Assembly: GCF_000959365.1 (NCBI RefSeq)
Contig: NZ_CP009556.1
Span: 1,550,001 to 1,614,000, forward strand
Length of the DNA: 64,000 nucleotides
From: Burkholderia oklahomensis C6786
GTDB taxonomy: Bacteria > Pseudomonadota > Gammaproteobacteria > Burkholderiales > Burkholderiaceae
Reading direction: 5' to 3'
Part shown: piece by piece, positions 28,064-36,686 of the stretch
Layout of the letters: each line of letters starts with the position of its first letter
How positions within the stretch are numbered: the stretch's first letter is position 1
Notes under the pieces: model-generated
What the model saw: the letters and a program-made list of their open reading frames with translations, nothing else
Database searches by the model: none
What the model was told of the DNA's origin: nothing
Translations under genes and position numbers: made by a program

Positions 28064-28279
28064 ATGAGAGATCTTCGATCGATCGTCACTGAGACGATCA
28101 TTTCATGCACAAATGATGCATCGCCCTCCACGCCAGGCATCCCTCACATGTTCTGCGCTCAATCGATGCCCGTCGAATCCGCACCGGAATGTGGTGCTGC
28201 GATGGGGGATGATCGTCCGGTATCGTACCGACTGCTTCGGTCGGCTCGGACAGGATTAATATTATTTATCTGCGGGTGA
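28064..28279 (+). CDS. Possible small protein upstream of the response regulator (71 aa)
   Basis: The only support is a very strong ribosome site (AAGGAGGGGGAA directly before the ATG) and an uninterrupted frame starting MRDLRSIVTETIISCTNDAS. Composition is mixed with several Cys and no clear domain. It may be a real short gene, or the surviving start of a longer gene that has been deleted. It ends 58 bp before the NarL-type regulator. Confidence 0.3.
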   Translation: MRDLRSIVTETIISCTNDASPSTPGIPHMFCAQSMPVESAPECGAAMGDDRPVSYRLLRSARTGLILFICG

Positions 28280-28337
28280 TGCGGCTCAACATCTCCTCCG
28301 GAGAGCATGCTGAACGAGAATCTCTCGCTCCGTCTCC

Positions 28338-28985
28338 ATGATCAAAGTAGCTATCTGCGATGCTCACCCTGTCTTGCGTAACGGCGTGCGCATCGCACTT
28401 GCAAACGCCGGTGGTTTTGAGGTCGTCGGCGAAGCCGGCGACGGCGAAAGTACGCTCGCACTCGCGCGCGCGACAAACGCGCATGTGCTTACGTTAGGTC
28501 TCGTGATGCCCGGCACCCACGGCATCGAGCTCATCAAACTGATAAAGATCGGTAACCCGTCTCTGCGCGTCTTCGTCCTGACGATGTATTCGGAGGAGAC
28601 GTTCGCTGTCCAGGCATGCAGGGCCGGGGCTTCCGGCTTCGTGACGAAATCGGACTCCAACTCGGAATTGATCGCCGCGATCAGAAAGGTCGCGCTTGGT
28701 GGCGTCTACGTGAGCGCCGCGGTAGCAGAACGGCTCGCGTTGAGTGTGCATGAACAAGACCGCGCGCTACCTCATCAGCGCCTGTCTGGCCGCGAATTCG
28801 ACGTGATGTGCCGCCTCGCGTCCGGTCAGCCGGTACGAGATATCGCGAGAACGCTGTATGTAAGCGCAAAGACCGTCAGTACGTACCGGACGCACATCTG
28901 CGAGAAGATGGGGGTTCCTCATGACGCTGCGCTGGTGCGCTATGCGATACGCCACAAACTCATCGAAGATTTCGAACCAGGCTGA
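28338..28985 (+). CDS. NarL/FixJ-type response regulator lacking the phosphoacceptor Asp (215 aa)
   Basis: A receiver domain (1-120) and a LuxR-type helix-turn-helix (about 150-205, LSGREFDVMCRLASGQPVRD then TVSTYRTH). The usual phosphorylation Asp is replaced by Gly54 (VLTLGLVMPG where the family has LDL), and one of the two acidic-pocket residues is Ala9 (CDAHP rather than CDDHP). The conserved Thr/Ser (VLTMYS) and Lys (FVTKSD) remain. It is therefore unlikely to be controlled by normal phosphorylation and may act constitutively or bind another signal. No histidine kinase is adjacent. Base composition is lower in G+C than in the flanking core genes. Confidence 0.88.
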   Translation: MIKVAICDAHPVLRNGVRIALANAGGFEVVGEAGDGESTLALARATNAHVLTLGLVMPGTHGIELIKLIKIGNPSLRVFVLTMYSEETFAVQACRAGASGFVTKSDSNSELIAAIRKVALGGVYVSAAVAERLALSVHEQDRALPHQRLSGREFDVMCRLASGQPVRDIARTLYVSAKTVSTYRTHICEKMGVPHDAALVRYAIRHKLIEDFEPG

Positions 28986-29037
28986 CCTGTCAGACGTACC
29001 TGGCCTGCTGACCACTCCACGCATTTGAGGAACAACC

Positions 29038-29229
29038 ATGAATGCCGAAACTGTAACGAATCTCCTGGCGGAATTCGATGATCTCGCCTCCAAAAGCGAA
29101 AACCAGGATGTTCAATCTCTCATCAGAGCAATGAAACTGCACGCGCAATTAATGAATGTCCACCTTGCGAAACTTGAAGCGCTGTTCGATCGGAACAGTC
29201 GTTCAACGTCGAGCCTCGAGAAATCCTGA
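29038..29229 (+). CDS. Small helical hypothetical protein (63 aa)
   Basis: GAGGAACAACC precedes the ATG. The sequence is one predicted amphipathic helix or coiled coil (AETVTNLLAEFDDLASKSEN, then SLIRAMKLHAQLMNVHLAKL), with a polar Ser-rich end. It lies 52 bp after the NarL-type regulator on the same strand, so the two are probably co-transcribed. No family recognised. Confidence 0.65.
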   Translation: MNAETVTNLLAEFDDLASKSENQDVQSLIRAMKLHAQLMNVHLAKLEALFDRNSRSTSSLEKS

Positions 29230-29323
29230 TCCGCAGTTTTCGAGAGCGCGGCCCCGGTGCCGGTTCATGGCCGCGGTGGGAAAGCAATTTATCCATTCAC
29301 GGTAAGCTCGGACCGGAGGAGCC

Positions 29324-29374
29324 GTGACGAAGCGGCTTGCGGCTGTTGTCTTGTCAATCGGCATCAATGTTTGA
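29324..29374 (+). CDS. Possible 16-residue leader peptide before the P-type ATPase gene
   Basis: A strong ribosome site (GGAGGAG) followed 2 nt later by GTG opens a 17-codon frame, MTKRLAAVVLSIGINV and stop, ending 17 nt before the ATPase ATG in a different frame. Transporter genes for Mg2+ in enteric bacteria are controlled by such leaders (mgtL), but that leader is Pro-rich and this one is not. Translational coupling is an alternative. A suggestion only. Confidence 0.3.
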   Translation: MTKRLAAVVLSIGINV

Positions 29375-29391
29375 TCGGAGCGGGCGGCGCC

Positions 29392-32064
29392 ATGAATTTT
29401 CTCGACGGTAAGCTCGGGCTGAGCGCAATCGCCCCGGTTTTCGCCTGGTTTCGGCGTTCGTCATCGCCCGCTTCGGAAGGCTCTGCTACCAGCGAGGCAA
29501 CCCTTGGCGAGATCGCGCACCTCTCGACGGAAGCCGCCTTGCTGCGTTTGAAGAGTGTGGCGGAAGGGCTCGCCTCCGACGAAGTGGCGCAGCGGCTGCG
29601 AGTCGTCGGCCCCAACCTGGTGGCGCACGCGAACCGCCATACCATTCTCGGCGAACTTGCCTCTCGGTCGATCAATCCGTTGAATCTGCTTCTCCTGTCG
29701 CTGGCGGGGGCATCGTATTTCCTCGGCGACCAGCGTGCCGCGGCCATGATTGCCGTGATGGTGCTCCTCAGCGTCTCACTCGGCTTTCTCCAGGAGCACC
29801 GCTCCAACACAGCGGCCGATGCGTTGCGCCGGATGGTGCTGACCACCGCAACCGTCCGCCGGCGCGGCAACGGCGCCGCGGTAGACCAGCTCGACGTGCC
29901 GATCGAGCAGATCGTTCCGGGCGATATCGTCATTCTGTCGGCCGGCGACATGATTCCAGCCGACCTGAGGCTGATCTCGGCGAAGGATCTATTTGTCAAT
30001 CAGGCCGCACTGACCGGCGAAGCGATGCCGCTCGAAAAAATCCCCGAGCCCAATGTCAGTGCCACCGAGACCCACTTCGATTTGCCGAACATCTGTTTCA
30101 TGGGCAGCGCGGTGGTCAGCGGCATAGGGTGCGGCGTCGTGGCGCTGACCGGTTCCCGGACCGCGTTCGGTCACGTCGCCGACACTATCGCTGCACGCCG
30201 TGTGTTGACGAGCTTCGACAAGGGCATCTCGCGCTTCACGTGGCTGATGCTGAGCTTCATCGTCGTCATGGTGCCGCTCGTTTTCGTGATCAATGGCCTC
30301 ACCAAGGGCAATTGGTTCGAGGCCCTTCTCTTCGCAGTTGCGGTGGCGGTCGGACTGACGCCCGAGATGCTGCCGATGATCGTGACGGTCAATCTCGCCA
30401 AGGGGGCCATCGCGATGTCGCGCAAGAAGGTCATCGTGAAGCGCCTGAACGCGATTCAGAATTTCGGGGCGATGGATGTGCTGTGTACCGACAAGACCGG
30501 CACCCTGACGCAAGATCGCATCATCCTGAAGCGTCATCTCGACATACACGGAGACGAGTCGGATCAAGTGCTCGAATATGCGTATCTGAACAGCTTCTAT
30601 CAGTCCGGGCTCAAGAACCTGCTCGACGTTGCCGTGCTGAAGCACGCGGAGCTGGTGGAGCGGCTCGAGGTGCATGGGCGGTTCAGCAAGATCGACGAGA
30701 TGCCTTTCGATTTCGAACGGCGCCGGATGTCCGTCGTGCTTGCCCGATCAGATGGCGCGCATATCATGATCTGTAAAGGGGCTGTAGAAGAGATCTTCTC
30801 GGTCTGCACACGCTATGCGGCCGATGGCGATACGGGCGTCCTCGATGCGAGTCATTTTGCGTCGGCGCAGGACACGACCGCTGCGCTCAACGCTGATGGA
30901 TTTCGCGTCGTCGCCGTCGCGTACAAGGAGATGCCGCCGGCGCAGGTTGCGTATTCCGCTCGCGACGAAACCGAGTTGACGCTACTCGGCTATATCGCCT
31001 TCCTCGATCCACCCAAGGACACCGCCGCTGCGGCCATCGCCGCTCTGCAGGCGCGCGGCGTACAGGTGAAGATTCTCACCGGCGATAACGACATCGTTAC
31101 CCGCAAGATCTGCCATGAAGTCGGCCTCGAGGTGGATCGCATCGTTCTCGGAAAAGAAGCCCAGCTGCTCGCGCCTGCGCAACTGGCGGATCTCGCGGAG
31201 ACCGCGTCTGTCTTCGCCAAGGTCTCGCCATCCCAGAAGGCCGCCATCATCGATGCGCTGCATCAGAAGGGGCATGTGGTCGGTTTTCTGGGGGACGGCA
31301 TCAATGATGGTCCGGCACTCAAGTCCGCGGACGTCGGCATTTCGGTCGACAGCGCAGTCGATATCGCGAAGGAGACCGCCGATATCATCTTGCTGGAGAA
31401 AAGCCTGGCTGTATTGGGCGAAGGCGTGCTAGAGGGGCGCAAGGTGTTCGGCAACATCACGAAGTACATCAAGATGGGTGCGAGCTCCAACTTCGGCAAC
31501 ATGTTCAGCGTGCTCGGCGCCAGTGTCATTCTGCCGTTCCTGCCAATGGCGCCGATCCAGGTGCTCACGAACAATCTGCTCTACGATTTCTCGCAGACCA
31601 CGATCCCGACCGATCACGTTGATTCGGAGTATCTGGCCGTGCCGCGCCGGTGGGACATCGGCAACATCACGAAATTCGTCCTGATGATCGGGCCGATCAG
31701 CTCCATATTCGACTACGTCACGTATTTCATGATGCTTTATGTCTTCCACGCGTGGGACAAGCCGGCACTGTTTCAGACCGGCTGGTTTGTCGAATCGTTG
31801 CTGACCCAGACGCTCATCATCCATATCATCCGCACCGCCAAGGTGCCGTTCTTCGAGAGTCGGGCAAGCGTGCCGCTGATCACGACCAGTCTCGCCATCG
31901 CGGCGACCGGAATCGTCATACCGTTCACGTGGCTGGGAACGTTCCTCGGCTTCGTTCCATTGCCGCCGCAGTACTGGATCGCGCTGTTCCTTATCCTGAT
32001 GAGCTATGCCGTGCTGACGCATCTGATGAAGACATGGTTCGTGCGCCGATTCGGACTGGATTGA
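29392..32064 (+). CDS. Magnesium-importing P-type ATPase, MgtA/MgtB-like (890 aa)
   Basis: An inner-membrane P3B-type ATPase, whose family takes up Mg2+ (and Ni2+) using ATP. Landmarks: N-terminal cytosolic cation-ATPase segment, actuator TGE motif (ALTGEAMPLEK), phosphorylation D367 in CTDKTGTLTQD, hinge GDGINDGPALKSADVGISVD, and the long C-terminal membrane part with six helices. Length suits MgtA (about 900). The start is the ATG giving the normal N-terminus (MNFLDGKLG); an upstream frame of 45 more residues has no support. MgtA genes are induced by low Mg2+; here a possible leader ORF precedes the gene. It is the last intact gene of the accessory region. Confidence 0.92.
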   Translation: MNFLDGKLGLSAIAPVFAWFRRSSSPASEGSATSEATLGEIAHLSTEAALLRLKSVAEGLASDEVAQRLRVVGPNLVAHANRHTILGELASRSINPLNLLLLSLAGASYFLGDQRAAAMIAVMVLLSVSLGFLQEHRSNTAADALRRMVLTTATVRRRGNGAAVDQLDVPIEQIVPGDIVILSAGDMIPADLRLISAKDLFVNQAALTGEAMPLEKIPEPNVSATETHFDLPNICFMGSAVVSGIGCGVVALTGSRTAFGHVADTIAARRVLTSFDKGISRFTWLMLSFIVVMVPLVFVINGLTKGNWFEALLFAVAVAVGLTPEMLPMIVTVNLAKGAIAMSRKKVIVKRLNAIQNFGAMDVLCTDKTGTLTQDRIILKRHLDIHGDESDQVLEYAYLNSFYQSGLKNLLDVAVLKHAELVERLEVHGRFSKIDEMPFDFERRRMSVVLARSDGAHIMICKGAVEEIFSVCTRYAADGDTGVLDASHFASAQDTTAALNADGFRVVAVAYKEMPPAQVAYSARDETELTLLGYIAFLDPPKDTAAAAIAALQARGVQVKILTGDNDIVTRKICHEVGLEVDRIVLGKEAQLLAPAQLADLAETASVFAKVSPSQKAAIIDALHQKGHVVGFLGDGINDGPALKSADVGISVDSAVDIAKETADIILLEKSLAVLGEGVLEGRKVFGNITKYIKMGASSNFGNMFSVLGASVILPFLPMAPIQVLTNNLLYDFSQTTIPTDHVDSEYLAVPRRWDIGNITKFVLMIGPISSIFDYVTYFMMLYVFHAWDKPALFQTGWFVESLLTQTLIIHIIRTAKVPFFESRASVPLITTSLAIAATGIVIPFTWLGTFLGFVPLPPQYWIALFLILMSYAVLTHLMKTWFVRRFGLD

Positions 32065-32734
32065 ATGGATGTGCATCTTTGGTCTGGTGTCAGGCCGATC
32101 GTCGTGCCGGATGCGCAATCGCGCATCCGTCGCCTCGTTCCGCTTGATCGCGTAGAGGTGTTCGAGGACCGGATCCGTCCAGGCGGGAGGGGCAGCAGTG
32201 CGATGCCTGTCGCACCCGACCTTATCCGGCGACATGGACTTCATGAAATGACGATGGCCGCCACGTTGGTGAGTGCCGCCGGTGCTGCTCAGGCTGGGTC
32301 AGCCGCGGAACTGGAAGGGCACGCTCGGCACGGCAAGCCGTGGCCCGGAGCCACGGCTTGCCGTGCTTGCGACTGCACTGGCCCGGTCGATCGGCCTGCA
32401 GAATCAGGCGAAGAAGCGCGACAGCGCGTGATGGAGCCGGGCGCGCGCCGCGAGTCGAGCGCGGATGCGACTCGCGGGCGGTGCGTGCATGCGCATGACG
32501 GCATGGCGGCACGCGCAAAAGGCCGTGAGCCGCGCGCCGGCGGCTGGCGATCGATGCGCGGCTGCTGGTGCCGATTTCGAGACGCGCGCAATGCGCGATG
32601 GACGGGATGCCATACGGGCGATGCGGCGATGCACGGACATCCGGCGCGGTCCGACGCCGAGCGCTTTCGCGCGAGACGCGCAGCATGCCGCGGAGTTCGA
32701 CGGACGAGCGGCGACGCCCCGCGTCGCCGCTTTT
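32065..32734. other. Right edge of the accessory region; non-coding with strong hairpins
   Basis: About 670 bp without a gene. Two strong hairpins are annotated separately. The transition to the nitrite reductase operon lies within this stretch. Confidence 0.5.
32328..32366. other. Perfect 16-bp hairpin
   Basis: GCACGGCAAGCCGTGG pairs exactly with CCACGGCTTGCCGTGC across a 7-nt loop, about 260 bp downstream of the ATPase. There is no T-tract, so it may be a factor-assisted terminator, an RNA element, or a remnant of a mobile-element end. Confidence 0.7.
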
Positions 32735-32735
32735 T
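32708..32735 (+). terminator. Rho-independent terminator at the island/nirK-operon junction
   Basis: A 9-bp perfect GC stem (GCGGCGACG/CGTCGCCGC), 5-nt loop, then TTTTT on the plus strand. It faces transcripts from the accessory region and overlaps the stop codon of the convergent Sco1-like gene. Confidence 0.75.
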
Positions 32736-33346
32736 CATTGCGCGGCCAGTTGCTTGCGCAGCGCGTCGACGAACGCCGGATCCGTCTCGCCGAGCGTGTT
32801 CGTGTGCGCGACGATGCGTCCGTCGGCGTCGAGCAGCACGATCGTGCTCGAATGATTGAACTCGCCGCTCGCGAGCTTCCGGTACTGGATGCCGAGCAGC
32901 GCGGCGACGGCGCGCGTGCTGTCGCGGTCGGTCCGCGCAAGCCGCCAGCGCGCGTCGAGGCCGTGCGCGTTCGCGGTCTTGCGCAGCACCGCGACCGAAT
33001 CGCGATCGGGATCGATCGTCACCGCGACCACCTTGATCCGCTTTCGCGCCGCCTCGCCGCCCGCGTCGAGCGTGAGACCGATCGTCTCGAACAGCATCGG
33101 GCAGACCATCTTGCACGACGTATAGAACATGCTGACGAGCGTTGGCGCGCCGCGCAAATCGGCCAGGCGGAACGTCTTGCCATCCTGATCGGCCAGCGTC
33201 GCCTTGGCCTGGTAGATCGAATCGGTCGCCGTCGCGGCCGTCGCTGCGGCGGTTGCGGGCAGGCCCGCGCCTTCAGCGGTCGTCGCGACGCACGCGGCGG
33301 CGATCAGCGCGAGCGCGCCGCGCCGGGTGAGATGTCCAAGCTTCAT
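32735..33346 (-). CDS. SCO1/SenC/PrrC-family copper chaperone-like protein (203 aa)
   Basis: A periplasmic or membrane-anchored thioredoxin-fold protein. N-terminal signal or anchor (RRGALALIAAACVATT); the copper/thiol motif CxxxC is CKMVC in YTSCKMVCPMLFE, and the third ligand His is in EFNHSSTIVLL, so all metal ligands are present. AGGAG precedes the ATG. It follows the FGE-like gene by 2 bp. Family members deliver Cu to cytochrome oxidase CuA or to other cuproenzymes; here delivery to the neighbouring Cu nitrite reductase is the natural inference. Confidence 0.88.
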   Translation of the reverse strand: MKLGHLTRRGALALIAAACVATTAEGAGLPATAAATAATATDSIYQAKATLADQDGKTFRLADLRGAPTLVSMFYTSCKMVCPMLFETIGLTLDAGGEAARKRIKVVAVTIDPDRDSVAVLRKTANAHGLDARWRLARTDRDSTRAVAALLGIQYRKLASGEFNHSSTIVLLDADGRIVAHTNTLGETDPAFVDALRKQLAAQ

Positions 33347-33348
33347 CG

Positions 33349-34164
33349 TCAATCTCCTGAAATCGAACGGGCGCAGCGAAAGCCGAGGCTTCCGGTCGAA
33401 TCCGCGCCGGTGAGGGAAGACAGCAGCGCGACGCGCATCAGCACCGCGTAGCTGTCGCGCCGCACGATGCTGATCGCGCCGGCGCCGCAAAACCGTTGCT
33501 GGTCCGGGTCGCCTTGCGTGCGGCTGTCGCCGCTGATGAAGAGCGCGTTGAAATCGTCGACCCATTCCCAGATCAGCCCATGCAGGTTGCGCACGCCGTA
33601 GACGTTCGGCGCGCCGCCGACGGGCGGCAGCACGCGCGCGGCCGGCTGCTCGTACCACGACAGGATCTGCCTGCGCCACAGCGGATCGTTGCGCGCGTCG
33701 GTGCGCGTCGCGTCGGCGGCCGCCGCGTATTCCCATTCGAGCCACGTCGGCAGCCGCGCGCCTTCGCTCGCGCAATACGCGCGCGCGGCGAACCAGCTGA
33801 CGCCCGTGACGGGCGCGTCGGGCGGCGTCTGCCGCGCGGGATGCAGCGGGTCGGCCCAATCGGCGAGATACGCGGGACCGGCGAACACGCGCGCGACGCG
33901 ATCGCGCCGCCATTCGGGATGCGCGCTCACGAACGCGGCGAACGCGCGGACCGTCACGGGCGCGTCCTGCAGCTCGAACGCGTCGATGTGCGCGGGTGTC
34001 GAGCGGCCCGGCACGTCCTGCGGCAGCGCGCTCTCGAAGTCGCCGCCCGGCAGCCGCACGAAGCGCGCGGCATGCGCGCCCGTCGCGGCGAATGCAAGCG
34101 TCAGTGCGATCGCCGCGATGCGGGCGAATCGAACCGCGCGTGACGATGTCGACGAAGCGCGCAT
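33349..34164 (-). CDS. Formylglycine-generating-enzyme-family protein, NirV-like (271 aa)
   Basis: A signal peptide (about 1-32, ending ATGAHAA), then an FGE-sulfatase-type fold: FVRLPGGDFE, PVTGVSWFAARAYCASEGARLP, TWLEWEYAAA, and the C-terminal GSLGFRCARS. NirV proteins of this fold sit next to nirK in many denitrifiers; their reaction is not established. Length is normal for the family. AGGGAG precedes the ATG. Tightly placed between nirK (31 bp upstream) and the Sco1-like gene, so one operon. Confidence 0.85.
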   Translation of the reverse strand: MRASSTSSRAVRFARIAAIALTLAFAATGAHAARFVRLPGGDFESALPQDVPGRSTPAHIDAFELQDAPVTVRAFAAFVSAHPEWRRDRVARVFAGPAYLADWADPLHPARQTPPDAPVTGVSWFAARAYCASEGARLPTWLEWEYAAAADATRTDARNDPLWRRQILSWYEQPAARVLPPVGGAPNVYGVRNLHGLIWEWVDDFNALFISGDSRTQGDPDQQRFCGAGAISIVRRDSYAVLMRVALLSSLTGADSTGSLGFRCARSISGD

Positions 34165-34195
34165 GGCCGTTGCTCCCTGGCGACGGTGGGGCGTG

Positions 34196-35752
34196 TCAGT
34201 GCGAAGCCTCGGCGACCGCGGGCGTCTTCGTGCGGACCTTCGCGACTTCTTCCACGCCGACCCGGCCGCCCGGATTGCCCCAGCTGTTCAGCACGTAGGT
34301 CAGCACGTTCGCGACTTCGTCGTCGGTCAGCTGCGCCATCGGCGGCATCGCCGAGTCGTAGTCGTGGCCGTTGACGGTCACCTTGCCGTTCAGCCCGTGC
34401 AGCAGAATGCTGATCGCGCGCTTCGGATTCGCGGCGAGGAAGTCGGAGCCGGCAAGCGGCGGGAACACGCCCGGCAGGCCGGCGCCGCCGCTCTGGTGGC
34501 ATACCGCGCAGGTGCTCGCGAACACCGCGCCGCCCGCTTTCACTTGTCCTTGCAGCGACAGCGGAGCGGCGGGCGTCGTCGCACTCGTCTTGACGAGCGA
34601 AGCGCCGGCGTTCGCGCCCGCGGCGGCGGGCGTCGAGTTCGCCGCGGGGGCCGAGCCGGCGGCGGCCGGATGATCGCCGCTATAGAGCGTATCGAGCTCC
34701 TTGCCCGAATAGATCGCTTTGTTGTCCGGACCATCGACCTTGAGGATCGCGAGCGCGCCCTTGTTGAACGCGCGGAAGATCGAGTGATCGACGAACGTGT
34801 AGTTGCCCGGCACGCGCGTATGAAACTCGATCGTCGTCGCGCCGCCCGCCGGAATCAGCGTCGTCTGCACGTTGCTCTGCGTGACGTCGGAGCCGTCCGC
34901 GCGCACCTTGTCGAACACCGCGCCGATCACGTGGAAACTCGACACGAGATTCGGCCCGCCGTTGCCGACGAACAGGCGCACCGTCTCGTCGGTGCGCGCG
35001 CGCATCGCCTTGTCGCCCGTCAGCGCGCCTTCGGCGCCGTTGAAGACGACGTAGGTCGGGCGCTCGTCGATCGCCTTGTCCATGTCGAACGATTGCAGGC
35101 CCTTCTCGCGATACTTGCTGTTCGTGTAGAAGTCGCCCTGCATCACGTAATACTCGTGGTCGACCTTCGACAGTCCTTCGGGCGGCTCGACAAGAATCAG
35201 GCCGTACATCCCGTTCGCGACGTGCATGCCGACGGGCGCGGTCGCGCAGTGATACACGTAGAGCCCTTCGTTCAGCGCCTTGAACGTGAAGCGCGATTCG
35301 TGGCCCGGCGCGGTGAAGCTCGACGTCGCGCCGCCGCCCGGTCCCGTCACCGCGTGCAGGTCGATGTTGTGCGGCATTTTGCTGTCCGGACGATTCTTGA
35401 GATGGAATTCGACCGTGTCGCCTTGCCGCACGCGGATGAAGTTGCCGGGCACCGCGCCGCCGAAGGTCCAGAACGTGTAGTTCACGCCGTCGGCGATCGG
35501 CATCGCTTTCTCGACGACTTCGAGATCGACGATGACCTTCGCCGGATAGCGTCGGGTGATGGGCGGCGGCACGTGCGGCGGACTCACGAGCGTCGCGTGG
35601 ATCGGCTCGCCTTGCGGCGGACCGAAGTCGCCGGGAATCTTGCCGGTTGCCGTCGCGGCATGCGCGCTCGCACTCGCCGCTACGACGGTGCTCAGCAGGA
35701 CGGACAGGAACGTGGCGCGCAGTTGGCCACGGGTCGATTGCAGGTCTTTCAT
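34196..35752 (-). CDS. nirK: Copper nitrite reductase with C-terminal cytochrome c domain (518 aa)
   Basis: Reduces nitrite to nitric oxide in the periplasm. A signal peptide (about 1-32) is followed by two cupredoxin domains (about 60-360) with Cu ligands in [10 protein letters not shown] and [16 protein letters not shown], then an Ala/Pro-rich linker (about 365-405) and a class I cytochrome c domain with CAVCH at 415-419 and an axial Met near 468 (SAMPPM). Such NirK-cytochrome fusions carry their own electron-entry domain. GAGGGG lies about 8 nt before the ATG. It heads the nirK-nirV-sco operon, and an FNR-type box lies about 60 bp upstream. Confidence 0.95.
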   Translation of the reverse strand: MKDLQSTRGQLRATFLSVLLSTVVAASASAHAATATGKIPGDFGPPQGEPIHATLVSPPHVPPPITRRYPAKVIVDLEVVEKAMPIADGVNYTFWTFGGAVPGNFIRVRQGDTVEFHLKNRPDSKMPHNIDLHAVTGPGGGATSSFTAPGHESRFTFKALNEGLYVYHCATAPVGMHVANGMYGLILVEPPEGLSKVDHEYYVMQGDFYTNSKYREKGLQSFDMDKAIDERPTYVVFNGAEGALTGDKAMRARTDETVRLFVGNGGPNLVSSFHVIGAVFDKVRADGSDVTQSNVQTTLIPAGGATTIEFHTRVPGNYTFVDHSIFRAFNKGALAILKVDGPDNKAIYSGKELDTLYSGDHPAAAGSAPAANSTPAAAGANAGASLVKTSATTPAAPLSLQGQVKAGGAVFASTCAVCHQSGGAGLPGVFPPLAGSDFLAANPKRAISILLHGLNGKVTVNGHDYDSAMPPMAQLTDDEVANVLTYVLNSWGNPGGRVGVEEVAKVRTKTPAVAEASH

Positions 35753-35810
35753 GATTAACCCCTCGCTGGCTTCGTTTCTTCCAAGCTATCGGTCGCGAGA
35801 CGAGTCAATA

Positions 35811-35824
35811 TTGATGCGTAGCAA
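35811..35824. promoter_or_regulatory. FNR/Dnr-type box TTGATGCGTAGCAA upstream of nirK
   Basis: Matches the TTGAT-N4-ATCAA consensus at 9 of 10 defined positions. Its centre is 65 bp upstream of the nirK start codon, suitable for activation by an anaerobic or NO-responsive CRP/FNR-family protein. Confidence 0.65.
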
Positions 35825-36007
35825 ATGCATCTTTGTGGGCGCACGCAGGGCGGCGAATAACTTAATCCAGATGAATTCCGGGCGGCGCGGCTGCGCCCGC
35901 TTGTCGCAAGTGTTGCGATGTGCGAACGGATCGCGCGCTATGCGCGGTCCGTTCGCTTCCGGCGTGGGGCGGCGCCGTGATGCGCGGCGCGATTGCGAAT
36001 AGAAAGT

Positions 36008-36029
36008 GGCCGACCCGTCAGGGTCGGCC
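36008..36029. other. 9-bp perfect hairpin GGCCGACCC/GGGTCGGCC
   Basis: 4-nt loop (GTCA), between nirK and the SRPBCC gene. It lies upstream of nirK and downstream of the SRPBCC gene, both on the minus strand, so it could end the SRPBCC-operon transcript; there is no T-run on the minus-strand side. Confidence 0.4.
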
Positions 36030-36202
36030 AAAAAGGTTCCGGCTTTATCCGAGGGCCATTGCCAGAACCCGAGAACTCGCCGGCGGGGCCGCCATGCCGC
36101 ACCGCAAGCCGGCGGTGCGACGCAGCGGCGGCGGAAGCCGCCGGCAAGCCGCGCGCGACGCCCGAAACGGGCGCCGGCGCGGCGAAACACATCTGCGACA
36201 TG

Positions 36203-36643
36203 TCAGCGCGCGCGCAGCTTGTCCGCGAGCGCGCGAAATCCCGCCGCGAACACATGCTCGCTGATCGACGCCGCAACCGGCTGCAACTCGACGCCTTCGG
36301 TCGTGAAGTTCGCCCACCATTGCGCGAACGTCTTGCCCGAGTCGGTGACGGGGAAGAGCTTCACGCCCGCGACATAGTTGCGCACCGGCATCGACGTCTC
36401 GACGATCGAATACTCGAGCTCGTGACTCGGCTCGTCGAGCTTCAGCAGCTTTTCGCGGACGAAGCCGTCCGAGAGCGTCAGATAACGGATCGCGCCCACC
36501 GTGTGCGCGTCCGGGCCCGGCTCGAGCCGGCTTTCGACGATCGCCGGATGAAACGCGGCGAGGCCGTTGAAATCGCGGAAGAACGCCCAGACGCGCTCGG
36601 TCGGCGCGTCGATGACACTGCTGGCGAAGGAGGTGTGGTTCAT
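36203..36643 (-). CDS. SRPBCC-family protein, polyketide-cyclase/MxaD-like (146 aa)
   Basis: A START-like helix-grip domain filling the whole chain: SSVIDAPTERVWAFFRDFNG at the N-terminus, GAIRYLTLSDGFVREKLLKL in the middle, and an amphipathic C-terminal helix. No signal peptide. The family binds hydrophobic ligands; a few members are cyclases. GAGGA lies about 12 nt before the ATG. It follows the TIM-barrel gene by 43 bp and is probably in the same operon, which may point to a small-molecule substrate for the group. Confidence 0.8.
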   Translation of the reverse strand: MNHTSFASSVIDAPTERVWAFFRDFNGLAAFHPAIVESRLEPGPDAHTVGAIRYLTLSDGFVREKLLKLDEPSHELEYSIVETSMPVRNYVAGVKLFPVTDSGKTFAQWWANFTTEGVELQPVAASISEHVFAAGFRALADKLRAR

Positions 36644-36686
36644 CGTCGTTCGAATCCTCGTGGAGGCGCGCGCACGCGCGCGGGCA

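Larger units (their letters stand above)
35753..36202. other. nirK promoter region and downstream non-coding stretch
   Basis: About 450 bp. The first 80 bp hold the FNR-type box (annotated separately) and an AT-rich segment. A 9-bp hairpin is at 36008-36029. The rest shows no coding potential. Confidence 0.5.

Noticed and set aside
28338..28985. Treating the NarL-type regulator as a pseudogene
   Set aside because: The frame is intact and the DNA-binding domain is well preserved; only phosphorylation-site residues are changed.
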